From Curtobacterium luteum (GTDB lineage Bacteria > Actinomycetota > Actinomycetes > Actinomycetales > Microbacteriaceae): a stretch of DNA of 64,000 nt. Of the stretch, positions 30,194-43,507 are shown one piece after another; position 1 is the stretch's first letter; the number at the start of each line of letters is the position of its first letter. The notes beneath the pieces were generated by a model. It saw nothing but the letters and a program-made list of their open reading frames with translations. It was not told where the DNA came from and ran no database searches. The DNA is taken from positions 273,018-337,017 of the forward strand of contig NZ_BMOI01000001.1 in NCBI RefSeq assembly GCF_014646995.1, read 5' to 3'. The position numbers and the translations under genes are program-made.

Positions 30194-31408
30194 GTGACCT
30201 CGCTCCGCGAACAGCACGGCCCGTACTTCGGCGACTTCGGCGGGCGGTTCGTCCCCGAGTCGCTCGTCCTGGCGCTCGACGAGCTCGAGGCGGCCTTCCG
30301 GGAGGCCTGGGCGGACCCGGCGTTCCGGCAGGAGCTCGACGACCTGCAGCGCGACTACACCGGCCGTCCGTCGATCATCACCGAGGTGCCGCGGTTCGCG
30401 AAGCACGCCGGCGGTGCCCGGATCATCCTCAAGCGCGAGGACCTCAACCACACCGGCTCGCACAAGATCAACAACGTGCTCGGCCAGGCCCTCGTCGCGA
30501 AGCGCCTCGGCAAGACGCGGCTCATCGCGGAGACCGGCGCCGGCCAGCACGGCGTCGCCACCGCCACCGCCGCCGCGCTCTTCGGCATGGACTGCGTCGT
30601 CTACATGGGGGCGGTCGACACCGAGCGCCAGGCCCTGAACGTCGCCCGGATGCGACTGCTCGGCGCCGAGGTCGTCCCCGTCGAGACCGGGTCCCGCACG
30701 CTGAAGGACGCCATCAACGACGCCCTCCGCGACTGGGTGGCGAACGTCGAGCACACCCACTACCTGCTCGGCACGGTCGCGGGTCCGCACCCGTTCCCGG
30801 AGATGGTCCGCGAGTTCCACAAGGTGATCGGCGACGAAGCACGGCAGCAGGTCCTCGACAAGGTCGGCCGCCTGCCGGACGCCGTCGCCGCGTGCGTCGG
30901 CGGCGGGTCGAACGCGATGGGGATCTTCGATGCGTTCCTCGACGACGAGTCGGTCGCCCTGCACGGGTACGAGGCCGGCGGCGAGGGCCTCGAGACCGGT
31001 CGGCACGCGGCGAGCATCTCGCTCGGGCGGACCGGCGTCCTGCAGGGCACGAAGTCGTACCTCATGCAGGACGAGGACGGGCAGACCATCGAGAGCCACA
31101 GCATCTCCGCCGGACTCGACTACCCGAGCGTCGGTCCGCAGCACGCGCACCTCGCGGCGATCGGTCGCGCGAAGTACGAGCCCATCACCGACACCGAGGC
31201 GATGGAGGCGTTCCGTCTGCTCAGCCGCTCCGAGGGCATCCTGCCGGCGATCGAGTCGTCGCACGCCCTCGCCGGCGCGATCAAGCTCGGCAAGGAGCTC
31301 GGCCCCGACGGGGTCATCCTCGTGAACCTGTCCGGCCGCGGCGACAAGGACGTGGCGTCCGCCAGCCGCTACTTCGGCATCCTCGACGAGAGCGCGGTGC
31401 AGCTGTGA
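30194..31408 (+). CDS. trpB: Tryptophan synthase beta chain
   Basis: 404-aa PLP enzyme combining indole and serine. [16 protein letters not shown], the PLP lysine in [47 protein letters not shown] region ([17 protein letters not shown]) and [17 protein letters not shown] are diagnostic. GTG start with GGAAGG 6 bases upstream. Separated from trpC by a 103-base gap in which I see no promoter or attenuator. The stop overlaps the trpA GTG by 4 bases. Confidence 0.98.
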   Translation: MTSLREQHGPYFGDFGGRFVPESLVLALDELEAAFREAWADPAFRQELDDLQRDYTGRPSIITEVPRFAKHAGGARIILKREDLNHTGSHKINNVLGQALVAKRLGKTRLIAETGAGQHGVATATAAALFGMDCVVYMGAVDTERQALNVARMRLLGAEVVPVETGSRTLKDAINDALRDWVANVEHTHYLLGTVAGPHPFPEMVREFHKVIGDEARQQVLDKVGRLPDAVAACVGGGSNAMGIFDAFLDDESVALHGYEAGGEGLETGRHAASISLGRTGVLQGTKSYLMQDEDGQTIESHSISAGLDYPSVGPQHAHLAAIGRAKYEPITDTEAMEAFRLLSRSEGILPAIESSHALAGAIKLGKELGPDGVILVNLSGRGDKDVASASRYFGILDESAVQL

Positions 31409-32205
31409 GCACGAACACGAACGCCTCGGTCGCGTCGACCATCGACGCGGCGAACGCGGAACGCGCCGGGGCGGTCGTCGGGTACCTGCCCGCCGGCTTC
31501 CCCGACGTCCAGACCAGCGTCGACGCCGCGGTCGCCCTCGCCGAGAACGGCGTGGACGTCATCGAGCTCGGCCTGCCGTACTCCGACCCGGTCATGGACG
31601 GCGCGGTGATCCAGCGGGCCGCCGAGGAGAGCCTGGCGAACGGGTTCAAGGTGGCGCAGGTGTTCGACGCCGTCGAGCAGATCACGAGCCGCGCCGACGT
31701 GCCGGTCCTCGTGATGACCTACTGGAACCCGGTCCTCCGCTACGGGGTCGACCGCTTCGCCGACGACCTCGTCGCAGCCGGGGCCTCCGGGCTCATCACC
31801 CCGGACCTCATCCCGGACGAGGCCCGGGAGTGGATGGACGCCTCGGAGCGCACGCACCTCGACCGCGTCTTCCTCGCCGCCCCGTCGTCGACGGACGCCC
31901 GGATGCACCAGGCGGTGGAGGCCAGCCGCGGCTTCGTCTACGCGGTGTCGACGATGGGCGTCACCGGCGCGCGGCTCGGGGTCGACGCCGCCGCCCGGAC
32001 CGTGGTGTCGCGGCTGCGGGACGCCGGTGTCGACCGGACGTGCGTCGGACTCGGCATCTCGACCGCCGACCAGGTCGCGGAGGTGCTCGAGTACGCCGAC
32101 GGCGCGATCGTCGGGTCGGCGTTCGTGCGCGCCCTCGCCGACCTCGGGGTCCGGGGCGTCGCGGACCGCGCGGCGGACCTCACGACCGGCGCACAGCGCC
32201 GCTGA
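31405..32205 (+). CDS. trpA: Tryptophan synthase alpha chain
   Basis: 266-aa barrel that cleaves indole-3-glycerol phosphate and channels indole to Trp[17 protein letters not shown], the catalytic Glu in [16 protein letters not shown] (family PFSDPxADG), [23 protein letters not shown] and [14 protein letters not shown] are seen. The PYSDPVMDG variant (Tyr and Met-Asp-Gly) is the actinobacterial form. GTG start overlaps trpB by 4 bases. Strong hairpin follows the stop. Confidence 0.97.
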   Translation: MSTNTNASVASTIDAANAERAGAVVGYLPAGFPDVQTSVDAAVALAENGVDVIELGLPYSDPVMDGAVIQRAAEESLANGFKVAQVFDAVEQITSRADVPVLVMTYWNPVLRYGVDRFADDLVAAGASGLITPDLIPDEAREWMDASERTHLDRVFLAAPSSTDARMHQAVEASRGFVYAVSTMGVTGARLGVDAAARTVVSRLRDAGVDRTCVGLGISTADQVAEVLEYADGAIVGSAFVRALADLGVRGVADRAADLTTGAQRR

Positions 32206-32222
32206 CCCAGCGGGACGGCCTG

Positions 32223-32268
32223 GAGGCCCGGATCGCGTGACCGACGCCGGTCACGCGATCCGGGCCTC
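32223..32268. terminator. trpA terminator hairpin, 21-base stem
   Basis: Arms 32223-32243 and 32248-32268 are perfectly complementary, loop ACGC. Outer bases (GACGGCCTGGAGGC and GGGCCTCCCGTCC) belong to the dispersed palindrome family. No T tract. Confidence 0.85.
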
Positions 32269-32269
32269 C

Positions 32270-32366
32270 CGTCCGTGACGGTCCCCGTCCGTGACGATCC
32301 CCGTCCGTCACGATCCCCGTCCGTGACGATCCCCGTCCGTGACGATCCCCGTCCGTCACGATTCCC
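32270..32366. repeat. Six tandem 16-base units after trpA
   Basis: Unit CGTCCGTGACGATCCC repeated six times head to tail; units 3 and 6 read GTCACG instead of GTGACG, unit 1 has GGTCCC, and unit 6 has one extra T. The array starts within the right arm of the preceding hairpin (shared CCCGTCCG), suggesting it expanded from that arm. No coding potential judged real. Confidence 0.85.
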
Positions 32367-32408
32367 ACAGGACCGTCCGGCACGGTCATGGCGGACGGTG
32401 GTCCGCGC

Positions 32409-32414
32409 TACAGT
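32409..32414 (+). promoter_or_regulatory. Likely lgt -10 box
   Basis: TACAGT with a predicted leader of about 54 bases to the lgt ATG. Lies just right of the 16-base repeat array. No obvious -35. Confidence 0.45.
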
Positions 32415-32474
32415 GATCGGGGCCGCGGTTCACGGCGGCCCGGCCAGCAAGCACCGAAAGGCGACCGCACCTCC

Positions 32475-33458
32475 ATGCCCCTCCTGAGCATCCCGAGCCC
32501 GAGCACCGCCTGGCAGTACTTCGACCTGACGGCCTGGCTGCGCGACACGTTCGGCTGGTCGCTGCCGCTCGACTTCCGCATCCACGCGTACGCGATCTGC
32601 ATCCTCATCGGCATCGTCATCGCCGTGCTCCTGGCCAACCACCGCCTGAACGCCCGCGGGGTCGAGCGCTGGGTCATCATCGACATCGCGATCTGGGCGG
32701 TCCCGGCCGGCATCATCGGCGGGCGCCTGTTCCACGTGTTCACCCACGTCAGCGACTACTTCGGCCCCGGGCGCGACCCGCTGTCCTTCCTCTACATCTG
32801 GGAAGGCGGTCTGGCGATCTTCGGCGCGCTGATCCTCGGCTCGGTCGGGGCGTACATCGGGTGCCGCCAGGTCGGCCTGCGGTTCACGAGCTTCATCGAC
32901 GCGATCGCGCCCGGGGTGCTCCTCGCCCAGGCGAGCGGCCGACTCGGCAACTACTTCAACCACGAGCTGTTCGGCATGCCGACGAGCCTGCCGTGGGGCC
33001 TCCAGATCGAGTCCTCGAACGCCGCGTACCCGAAGGGCCTGCCGGAGGGCACCCTCTTCCAGCCGACCTTCCTGTACGAGATCATCTGGAACGTCCTGGG
33101 CGCGCTCGTCATCCTGTTCCTCGCGCGCAAGTTCACGCTGCAGTGGGGCAAGGTCATGGCGCTCTACCTCATCTGGTACGGCGCCGGTCGGTCGGTGCTC
33201 GAGTCCATCCGCGTCGACACGAGCGAGACGTTCTTCGGCGTGCGAACCAACGTGTGGATGTCCCTCGCCGCGATCGTGCTCGGCATCGTGATCTTCGTCG
33301 TCCAGTCGCGGCGGCACACCGGCAAGGAGCCGTCGCCGTACCTGCCGGGTCGCGGGCCGTCGGCACGCGCCGATGTAGACTCGGACGACACCTGGTCGGA
33401 GCACGACGACGAGCCCGCGGCCGTCGCCGCCGACCCGGTCGGCTCCACCCGGTCCTAG
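32475..33458 (+). CDS. lgt: Prolipoprotein diacylglyceryl transferase
   Basis: 327-aa inner-membrane enzyme that attaches diacylglycerol to the lipobox Cys of prelipoproteins. About seven hydrophobic segments are visible. The signature is GRLGNYFNHELFGMPT; the N-terminal HAYAICILIGIVIAVLL and the WEGGLAIFGALILG loops are typical. The C-terminal 40 residues are hydrophilic and acidic (DSDDTWSEHDDEP). ATG start has GAAAGG about 13 bases upstream, rather far. Order trpA-lgt is conserved in mycobacteria. Confidence 0.96.
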   Translation: MPLLSIPSPSTAWQYFDLTAWLRDTFGWSLPLDFRIHAYAICILIGIVIAVLLANHRLNARGVERWVIIDIAIWAVPAGIIGGRLFHVFTHVSDYFGPGRDPLSFLYIWEGGLAIFGALILGSVGAYIGCRQVGLRFTSFIDAIAPGVLLAQASGRLGNYFNHELFGMPTSLPWGLQIESSNAAYPKGLPEGTLFQPTFLYEIIWNVLGALVILFLARKFTLQWGKVMALYLIWYGAGRSVLESIRVDTSETFFGVRTNVWMSLAAIVLGIVIFVVQSRRHTGKEPSPYLPGRGPSARADVDSDDTWSEHDDEPAAVAADPVGSTRS

Positions 33459-33737
33459 CGTCCGGCCCCGTCGCCCACCGCGGCGGGACGGACACCGACC
33501 AGCAACCGGACGCCGGTCTCGGGAGCACCCTCGCGAGCCGTCCGGACCGTCGGGCGCACCCACCCGGCAGCAGCACCACCGCACCACCACCGCCCGCCAC
33601 GAACCGGGCTCCACACCACCCGTGCCGACGGGGCAACCCACCGGCGGCACGAACGGGCACCTGTCCCGCCCGTCCGGGCGGAACGCACCACCGGGCCACC
33701 GCTGTCCCTGTTCCCATCCTCGTGAGGACGGTTCCCC
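33459..33737 (+). other. 279-base gap before gltB
   Basis: Leader region of gltB. It is C-rich on the + strand with several short GC repeats (CCACC, GGACGG, CCGTCCGG) but I recognise no riboswitch, no clear -10 box and no gene. CCCGTCCGGGCGG near 33670 can form a small hairpin. GTGAGGACG lies 14-20 bases before the gltB ATG, so the ribosome binding site is weak. Confidence 0.4.
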
Positions 33738-38343
<4,606 letters not shown>

Positions 38344-38351
<8 letters not shown>

Positions 38352-38418
38352 CCTCGTCGAACCCGCACCGCGCACGACCGCACCGCGACCGAACACCATG
38401 GAGGCTTCGCATGGCTGA
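38344..38418 (+). CDS. Possible 24-codon coupling ORF between gltB and gltD
   Basis: ATG at 38344 overlaps the gltB stop (AATGGCTGA) and the frame runs 24 codons ([20 protein letters not shown], then ASHG) to a TGA that lies inside the gltD start (ATGGCTGA). It thus bridges the 59-base gap, entering and leaving at the same ATGGCTGA octamer. It may keep ribosomes moving from gltB to gltD, or it may be chance. No dedicated ribosome binding site. Confidence 0.3.
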
Positions 38419-39868
38419 CCCGAAGGGCTTCCTCAAGGTGCAGGAGCGCGAGCTCCCGCCCCGTCGCCCCGTTCCCGTGCGGCTCATGGACTGGAAAGAG
38501 GTCTACGAGCAGCAGGAGTCCGGAGCGCTCAAGCGGCAGGCCGGCCGCTGCATGGACTGCGGCGTGCCGTTCTGCCACCAGGGGTGCCCGCTCGGCAACC
38601 TCATCCCGGAGTGGAACGACCTCACCTGGCGCGGCGAGGGCCGGCAGGCGATCGAGCGACTGCACGCCACGAACAACTTCCCGGAGTTCACGGGCCGGCT
38701 CTGCCCGGCGCCGTGCGAGGCGTCCTGCGTGCTCGGCATCAACCAGCCGCCGGTGACGATCAAGCAGGTCGAGGTCTCGATCATCGACGAGGCGTTCCAG
38801 AACGGCTGGGTCACCCCGCACCCGCCGGAGCGCCTGACCGGCAAGACCGTCGCCGTCGTCGGGTCGGGCCCCGCCGGCCTCGCGGCCGCGCAGCAGCTCA
38901 CGCGCGCCGGGCACACCGTCGCCGTCTACGAGCGGGACGACCGCATCGGCGGCCTGCTCCGGTACGGCATCCCGGACTTCAAGATGGAGAAGCGCCAGAT
39001 CGACGCGCGTCTCGCCCAGATGCAGGCCGAGGGCACCCGTTTCCGCGCCGGCGTCGAGATCGGCCGGGACATCACCTGGGACGACCTGAAGTCGCGCTAC
39101 GACGCCGTCGTGGTGGCGACGGGTGCGCTCGTCCCGCGGGACCTGCCGATCCCCGGTCGTGACCTCGCCGGCGTCCACTTCGCGATGGACTACCTCGTGC
39201 AGCAGAACAAGACGAACGCCGGCACGACGGTCGACAACCAGACCACGGCCGAGGGCAAGCACGTCGTCGTCATCGGCGGCGGCGACACCGGCGCGGACTG
39301 CATCGGCACGGCGCACCGGCAGGGCGCCCTGAGCGTGACGAACCTCGCGATCGGCAAGCAGCCGCCGCTCGAGCGTCCGTCCGAGCAGCCGTGGCCGATG
39401 TTCCCGACCGTGTTCGAGGTCACGAGTGCACACGAGGAGGGTGGCGAGCGGCACTTCCTCGCCTCCACCGTCGAGTTCCTCGGCAACGAGGCCGGCGAGG
39501 TCCGTGCCCTCCGGGTCGCCGAGACCGAGTACCTCGACGGCCGTCGTGTGCCGAAGGCCGGCACCGAGCGCGAGATCCCTGCGGACCTCGTGCTCATCGC
39601 CATGGGCTTCACCGGCCCCGAGACGGACACCATCGCGCCGCAGCTCGGCCTGCCCACTGCACCCTCCGGCGCCCTCGCTCGTGAGGCCGACTACTCGACC
39701 AACGAACCGGGCGTCTTCGTCGCCGGGGACGCCGGTCGCGGACAGTCGCTCATCGTGTGGGCGATCGCCGAGGGCCGTGCCGCAGCGGCCAAGGTCGACG
39801 CCTACCTCGAGGGCTCGACGATCCTGCCCGCTCCGGTCAAGGCGACCGACCGCGCGATCACGGTCTGA
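38411..39868 (+). CDS. gltD: Glutamate synthase (NADPH) small subunit
   Basis: 485-aa GOGAT beta chain, passing electrons from NADPH through FAD to the large subunit. The N-terminal 4Fe-4S cysteines are in CMDCGVPFCHQGCPLGN and CPAPCEASC. FAD fold: VAVVGSGPAGLAAAQQLTRA, YERDDRIGGLLRYGIPDFKM. NADPH fold: VVVIGGGDTGADCIGTA. FAD end: GVFVAGDAGRGQSLIVWAI. ATG start with GGAGG about 6 bases upstream. Ends 145 bases before pyk. Confidence 0.98.
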   Translation: MADPKGFLKVQERELPPRRPVPVRLMDWKEVYEQQESGALKRQAGRCMDCGVPFCHQGCPLGNLIPEWNDLTWRGEGRQAIERLHATNNFPEFTGRLCPAPCEASCVLGINQPPVTIKQVEVSIIDEAFQNGWVTPHPPERLTGKTVAVVGSGPAGLAAAQQLTRAGHTVAVYERDDRIGGLLRYGIPDFKMEKRQIDARLAQMQAEGTRFRAGVEIGRDITWDDLKSRYDAVVVATGALVPRDLPIPGRDLAGVHFAMDYLVQQNKTNAGTTVDNQTTAEGKHVVVIGGGDTGADCIGTAHRQGALSVTNLAIGKQPPLERPSEQPWPMFPTVFEVTSAHEEGGERHFLASTVEFLGNEAGEVRALRVAETEYLDGRRVPKAGTEREIPADLVLIAMGFTGPETDTIAPQLGLPTAPSGALAREADYSTNEPGVFVAGDAGRGQSLIVWAIAEGRAAAAKVDAYLEGSTILPAPVKATDRAITV

Positions 39869-39913
39869 GACCGACGTGAACGCATCGGGAACCCCGACCC
39901 GCGAGTGAGCGGC

Positions 39914-39947
39914 AGGCCACCAGCACTCGGTAGGGTGCTGGTGGCCT
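39914..39947. promoter_or_regulatory. 13-base inverted repeat around the pyk -10 box
   Basis: AGGCCACCAGCAC (39914-39926) and its exact complement GTGCTGGTGGCCT (39935-39947) flank TCGGTAGG. The -10 box TAGGGT (39931-39936) sits in the loop and first arm bases. Either an operator for a pyk regulator or a gltD terminator sharing space with the pyk promoter. Confidence 0.7.
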
Positions 39948-40012
39948 CGCTTCGTTCCGCGCGGCCCCACAGCGCGGAAACCCAAGCACCACCCACCACC
40001 AGAAGGAATCCA

Positions 40013-41458
40013 TTGAGACGCGCAAAGATCGTTTCGACGCTCGGACCGGCAACGTCGGAGTACGAGACCGTCAAGGAGATCATCGAGGCGGGCGTCGACG
40101 TCGCCCGACTCAACCTCAGCCACGGTGACTACAGCGTCCACGAGGCCAACTACGAGAACGTCCGCCGCGCCGCCGCGGAGCTGGGCAAGCCCGTCGCGAT
40201 CCTCGTCGACCTGCAGGGTCCGAAGATCCGCCTCGCGAAGTTCGCGAACGGCCCCCACGAGCTCGCCGTCGGCGACGTCTTCACCATCACCACGGAGGAC
40301 GTCCCCGGCTCGAAGGAGATCTGCGGCACGACGTTCAAGGGCCTCCCGCAGGACGTCAAGCCCGGCGACCCGCTCCTCATCGACGACGGCCGCGTGCGAC
40401 TCCGCGTCCTCGACACCGACGGCGTGCGCGTGCGCACCGAGGTCGTCGTCGCGGGCACCGTGTCGAACAACAAGGGCATCAACCTGCCCGGTGTCGCCGT
40501 CAACGTCCCCGCGCTGAGCGAGAAGGACGAGGCCGACCTCCGCTGGGCGATCCGCCAGGGTGCCGACCTCATCGCGCTCTCGTTCGTGCGCAACGCCGCC
40601 GACGTGCAGCGTGCCCACGAGATCATGGACGAGGAGGGCAAGCGCCTCCCGGTCATCGCGAAGATCGAGAAGCCGCAGGCCGTCGACGCGCTCGAGGAGA
40701 TCATCGACGCCTTCGACAGCATCATGGTCGCCCGCGGCGACCTCGGTGTCGAGCTGCCGCTCGAGGCCGTGCCGATCGTGCAGAAGCGCGCCGTCGAACT
40801 CGCACGCCGCATGGCGAAGCCGGTCATCGTCGCGACCCAGATGCTCGAGTCGATGATCTCGTCCCCGATCCCGACCCGCGCCGAGACGTCCGACGTCGCG
40901 AACGCCGTGCTCGACGGCGCGGACGCGGTCATGCTCTCGGGCGAGACCAGCGTCGGCGAGTACCCGGTGCAGACCGTCCGCACGATGGCCCGCATCGTCG
41001 AGTCGACCGAGGACCACGGCCTCGAGCGCATCGCGCCGCTCGGCACGAAGCCGCGCACCCTCGGCGGCGCGATCACCCTCGCCGCCGTGGAGATCGCGGA
41101 GTTCACCGAGGCGTCGTACCTCTGCGTGTTCACCGAGTCGGGCGACTCCGCCCGCCGCATGTCGCGCCTGCGCCACGGCCTGCCGATCATCGCCTTCACC
41201 CCGAACGAGGCGACGCGCCGCCGCATGGCGCTCACCTGGGGCGTCCGTTCCTTCCTGGTGGACCGGAAGACGCACACCGACGAGCTGTTCTCGCAGGTCG
41301 ACGACGTGTTGCTCGAGCACGGTCTCGCGGCACCCGGCGACCGGGTCGTCGTGACGGCGGGATCGCCTCCCGGCATCGAGGGCTCCACGAACGACCTCCG
41401 CGTGCACCGCGTCGGTGACGCGCACGCCGAGGCCGCTCCGGCCTACGTGCGCGACTGA
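40013..41458 (+). CDS. pyk: Pyruvate kinase
   Basis: 481-aa glycolytic enzyme making pyruvate and ATP from PEP and ADP. Begins MRRAKIVSTLGPATSEYETV, the classic start of the family, from a TTG codon with AGAAGGAA ending 4 bases upstream. DVARLNLSHGDYSVHEANYE, the catalytic lysine in PVIAKIEKPQAVDALEEI, VARGDLGVELPLEAVP, and TQMLESMISSPIPTRAETSD are present. C-terminal domain complete. Leader of about 70 bases from the TAGGGT box at 39931. A long hairpin ends the gene. Confidence 0.97.
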   Translation: MRRAKIVSTLGPATSEYETVKEIIEAGVDVARLNLSHGDYSVHEANYENVRRAAAELGKPVAILVDLQGPKIRLAKFANGPHELAVGDVFTITTEDVPGSKEICGTTFKGLPQDVKPGDPLLIDDGRVRLRVLDTDGVRVRTEVVVAGTVSNNKGINLPGVAVNVPALSEKDEADLRWAIRQGADLIALSFVRNAADVQRAHEIMDEEGKRLPVIAKIEKPQAVDALEEIIDAFDSIMVARGDLGVELPLEAVPIVQKRAVELARRMAKPVIVATQMLESMISSPIPTRAETSDVANAVLDGADAVMLSGETSVGEYPVQTVRTMARIVESTEDHGLERIAPLGTKPRTLGGAITLAAVEIAEFTEASYLCVFTESGDSARRMSRLRHGLPIIAFTPNEATRRRMALTWGVRSFLVDRKTHTDELFSQVDDVLLEHGLAAPGDRVVVTAGSPPGIEGSTNDLRVHRVGDAHAEAAPAYVRD

Positions 41459-41473
41459 CGCCGGTCGCGTCCC

Positions 41474-41536
41474 GACAGGGCGCGGACGGGAGGCACGGTG
41501 TGCGCGACACACGCCGCCTCCGGTCCGCGCCCTGTC
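41474..41536. terminator. pyk terminator, dispersed-palindrome type
   Basis: Outer arms GACAGGGCGCGGAC (41474-41487) and GTCCGCGCCCTGTC (41523-41536) are perfectly complementary, continuing inward through GGAGGC and GCCTCC. Starts 15 bases after the stop codon. Confidence 0.85.
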
Positions 41537-41678
41537 GCGTCCCACCCCGCACGACGTGACCGGGGCACGTCGCGCCCGCGCCAGCGCCCGCGATCCGGAC
41601 GCACCCGGGGCAGACCGTGCCCGCGTTCCGGATCCGCGCCGCGGCCGAGGCGACCACGTGCCCGCGTGACCGGGCAGG

Positions 41679-42776
41679 ATGGCCGGTGTGAGCCTCCAGG
41701 ATGACACCGTGTCAGCACCGACCGGGGCCGACGTCCGTCGCTGGCGTCGGTACCTGGCGGACGAGCGCGCGGAAGCCGCCGTCTACCGGAACCTCGCCGC
41801 CCGCCGCGAGGGCGAGGAGCGCGAGATCCTCGCCGCCCTCGCCGACGCCGAGGGGCGGCACGCGCAGCACTGGCTCGAACTCCTCGGTGACGACGTGGGC
41901 CGGCCGCAGCGGGGGAGCCTGCGGACGCGCGTGCTCGCCGCCCTCGCCAAGCGGTTCGGATCGGTGTTCGTCCTCGCGCTCATGCAGCGTGCCGAGGACC
42001 GCTCGCCGTACGCGGAGGACGCGGACGCGACGGCCCGCATGGCGGCCGACGAGCGGATCCACGGCGAAGTCGTCCGCGGCCTCGCGAACCGTGGACGGAT
42101 GCGCCTGTCCGGCACGTTCCGCGCCGCAGTGTTCGGTGCGAACGACGGCCTGGTGTCGAACCTCGCGCTCATCATCGGCATCAGCGCGTCGGGCGCCGAC
42201 CGGCACTTCGTCCTCCTGAGCGGCATCGCGGGCCTCCTCGCGGGTGCGTTGTCCATGGGCGCGGGCGAGTACGTGTCGGTGCGGTCGCAGCGCGAGCTCC
42301 TCGAGGCGTCGTCACCGCACCCGGAGGCCGGTCGCGCCGTCGCGGACCTCGACGTGGACGCCAACGAGCTCGCTCTCGTCTACCGGGCGCGCGGGATGGA
42401 CGAGGCGGCTGCGCACGCCCACGCCGACGAGGTGATCGCCGGGCTCGCGGTGGGGTCGGACACGGGCGCGACCGCGACCCGCGACGACCACGAGGCCGTC
42501 GGGAACGGCATGAGCGCGGCGGTGTCGAGCTTCTGCTTCTTCGCCTCCGGTGCGGTGATCCCGATCCTGCCGTACGCCTTCGGACTGGAGGGGTGGCCGG
42601 CGATCGCGCTCGCGGGTGTGCTCGTCGGGATCGCGCTGCTCGGCACGGGCGCGGTCGTCGGGGTGCTCAGCGGGGCGTCGCCGCTGAAGCGAGCGTTGCG
42701 GCAGCTCGCGATCGGGTTCGGCGCCGCGGTGGTGACCTACGGGTTGGGTCTGCTCTTCGGGACCGGCGCCGCGTAG
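41679..42776 (+). CDS. Ferritin-like domain fused to VIT1/CCC1 metal transporter
   Basis: 365-aa membrane protein. Residues 15-140 are a rubrerythrin/ferritin-like four-helix part with metal-type Glu/His motifs (LADERAEAAVYRNLA, LADAEGRHAQHW, ADERIHGEVVRGL). Residues 150-365 are a VIT1/CCC1 transporter (FGANDGLVSNLALIIGIS, GLLAGALSMGAGEYVSVRSQ, SSFCFFASGAVIPILPY), a family exporting or storing Fe2+/Mn2+. The likely role is metal detoxification. Start uncertain: ATG 41679, or GTG 41688 with CAGGAT 7 bases upstream as a leaderless -10. Confidence 0.88.
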   Translation: MAGVSLQDDTVSAPTGADVRRWRRYLADERAEAAVYRNLAARREGEEREILAALADAEGRHAQHWLELLGDDVGRPQRGSLRTRVLAALAKRFGSVFVLALMQRAEDRSPYAEDADATARMAADERIHGEVVRGLANRGRMRLSGTFRAAVFGANDGLVSNLALIIGISASGADRHFVLLSGIAGLLAGALSMGAGEYVSVRSQRELLEASSPHPEAGRAVADLDVDANELALVYRARGMDEAAAHAHADEVIAGLAVGSDTGATATRDDHEAVGNGMSAAVSSFCFFASGAVIPILPYAFGLEGWPAIALAGVLVGIALLGTGAVVGVLSGASPLKRALRQLAIGFGAAVVTYGLGLLFGTGAA

Positions 42777-42786
42777 GGGGCAGGGT

Positions 42787-43326
42787 TCAGCGGCGCGCTG
42801 CGGCCCGCGGCGGCAGGAGCAGCAGCGCGGCGGCGCCGACCACGATGAGGGCGATGCCCGCGAGCACCGTGAAGACCGCGAGCGCGAGTCCCGGCGCGAC
42901 GAGGACCGCCATGCCGCCGAGCACCGACAGCACACCGCTGACCGTGCTCGGCACCCGCGACGAGCCCGGGTGCCCGGCGAACGCGCCGACGACCGCCACG
43001 ATGCCCTCGATGACGAAGCCGAGGCCGGCGAGGACGGCGTACACCACCAGCGGGACCGCGGGATCGACGAGGCACAGCAGGCCGGCGAGGCCGACCAGGA
43101 CGCCGACCACGCCGGACGTCCACCGCCACACGGGGGCCGTGCCGTGCCCCCGGACCGCGGCGAACACGCGCAGCGCGCCCGCCACGACCAGGTACACGCC
43201 GAACAGGACCGCCACGAGGACCAGCGTCGGACGCGGCCAGGCCACCGCCACCACCCCGAGGGCGATCGCCACCACGGCGGTCACCACGACGAACACGCGG
43301 AACGTGCGGACGGCACGAGAGTCCAC
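42787..43326 (-). CDS. DUF308/HdeD-like membrane protein
   Basis: 179-aa protein with six hydrophobic helices in three repeated pairs (FRVFVVVTAVVAIALGVVAV, LVLVAVLFGVYLVVAGAL, GVVGVLVGLAGLLCLV and so on), the pattern of the DUF308/HdeD family, first known from acid-stress genes of enterics. Role here unknown. GTG start at 43326 fixed by AGGGAGGAAG about 6 bases upstream. Convergent with the VIT1-type gene (10-base gap, no separate terminator) and divergent from the aldehyde dehydrogenase, 181 bases away, so it may share the regulatory region with that gene. Confidence 0.85.
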   Translation of the reverse strand: MDSRAVRTFRVFVVVTAVVAIALGVVAVAWPRPTLVLVAVLFGVYLVVAGALRVFAAVRGHGTAPVWRWTSGVVGVLVGLAGLLCLVDPAVPLVVYAVLAGLGFVIEGIVAVVGAFAGHPGSSRVPSTVSGVLSVLGGMAVLVAPGLALAVFTVLAGIALIVVGAAALLLLPPRAAARR

Positions 43327-43385
43327 GAGCTTCCTCCCTGATCGGCGCTGCTCGGACTCCGACGGTACCCGGGGGTGGACACCAC

Positions 43386-43437
43386 GGTTGCGCGGCCACG
43401 TGCAGCCGGGCGGGTGAGCGTGCAACCGGATGCAACC
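43386..43437. promoter_or_regulatory. TGCAACC direct repeats upstream of the aldehyde dehydrogenase
   Basis: TGCAGCC at 43401 and TGCAACC at 43421 and 43431, in phase by 20 and 10 bases, plus inverted GGTTGC at 43386. A TACCGT -10 box at 43448 puts the last two copies over the -35 zone, the position expected for an AraC-type activator. An AraC-type gene lies 2 kb downstream. Confidence 0.5.
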
Positions 43438-43507
43438 TGCCCGGTCGTACCGTGCCGTGCAGGCGCGGACCCAGCGTCACCGACAACGTCGTCGAAAGGT
43501 GTCCACC

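Noticed and set aside
33459-33737. Riboswitch in the gltB leader
   Set aside because: No recognised aptamer consensus; only scattered short GC repeats are visible.
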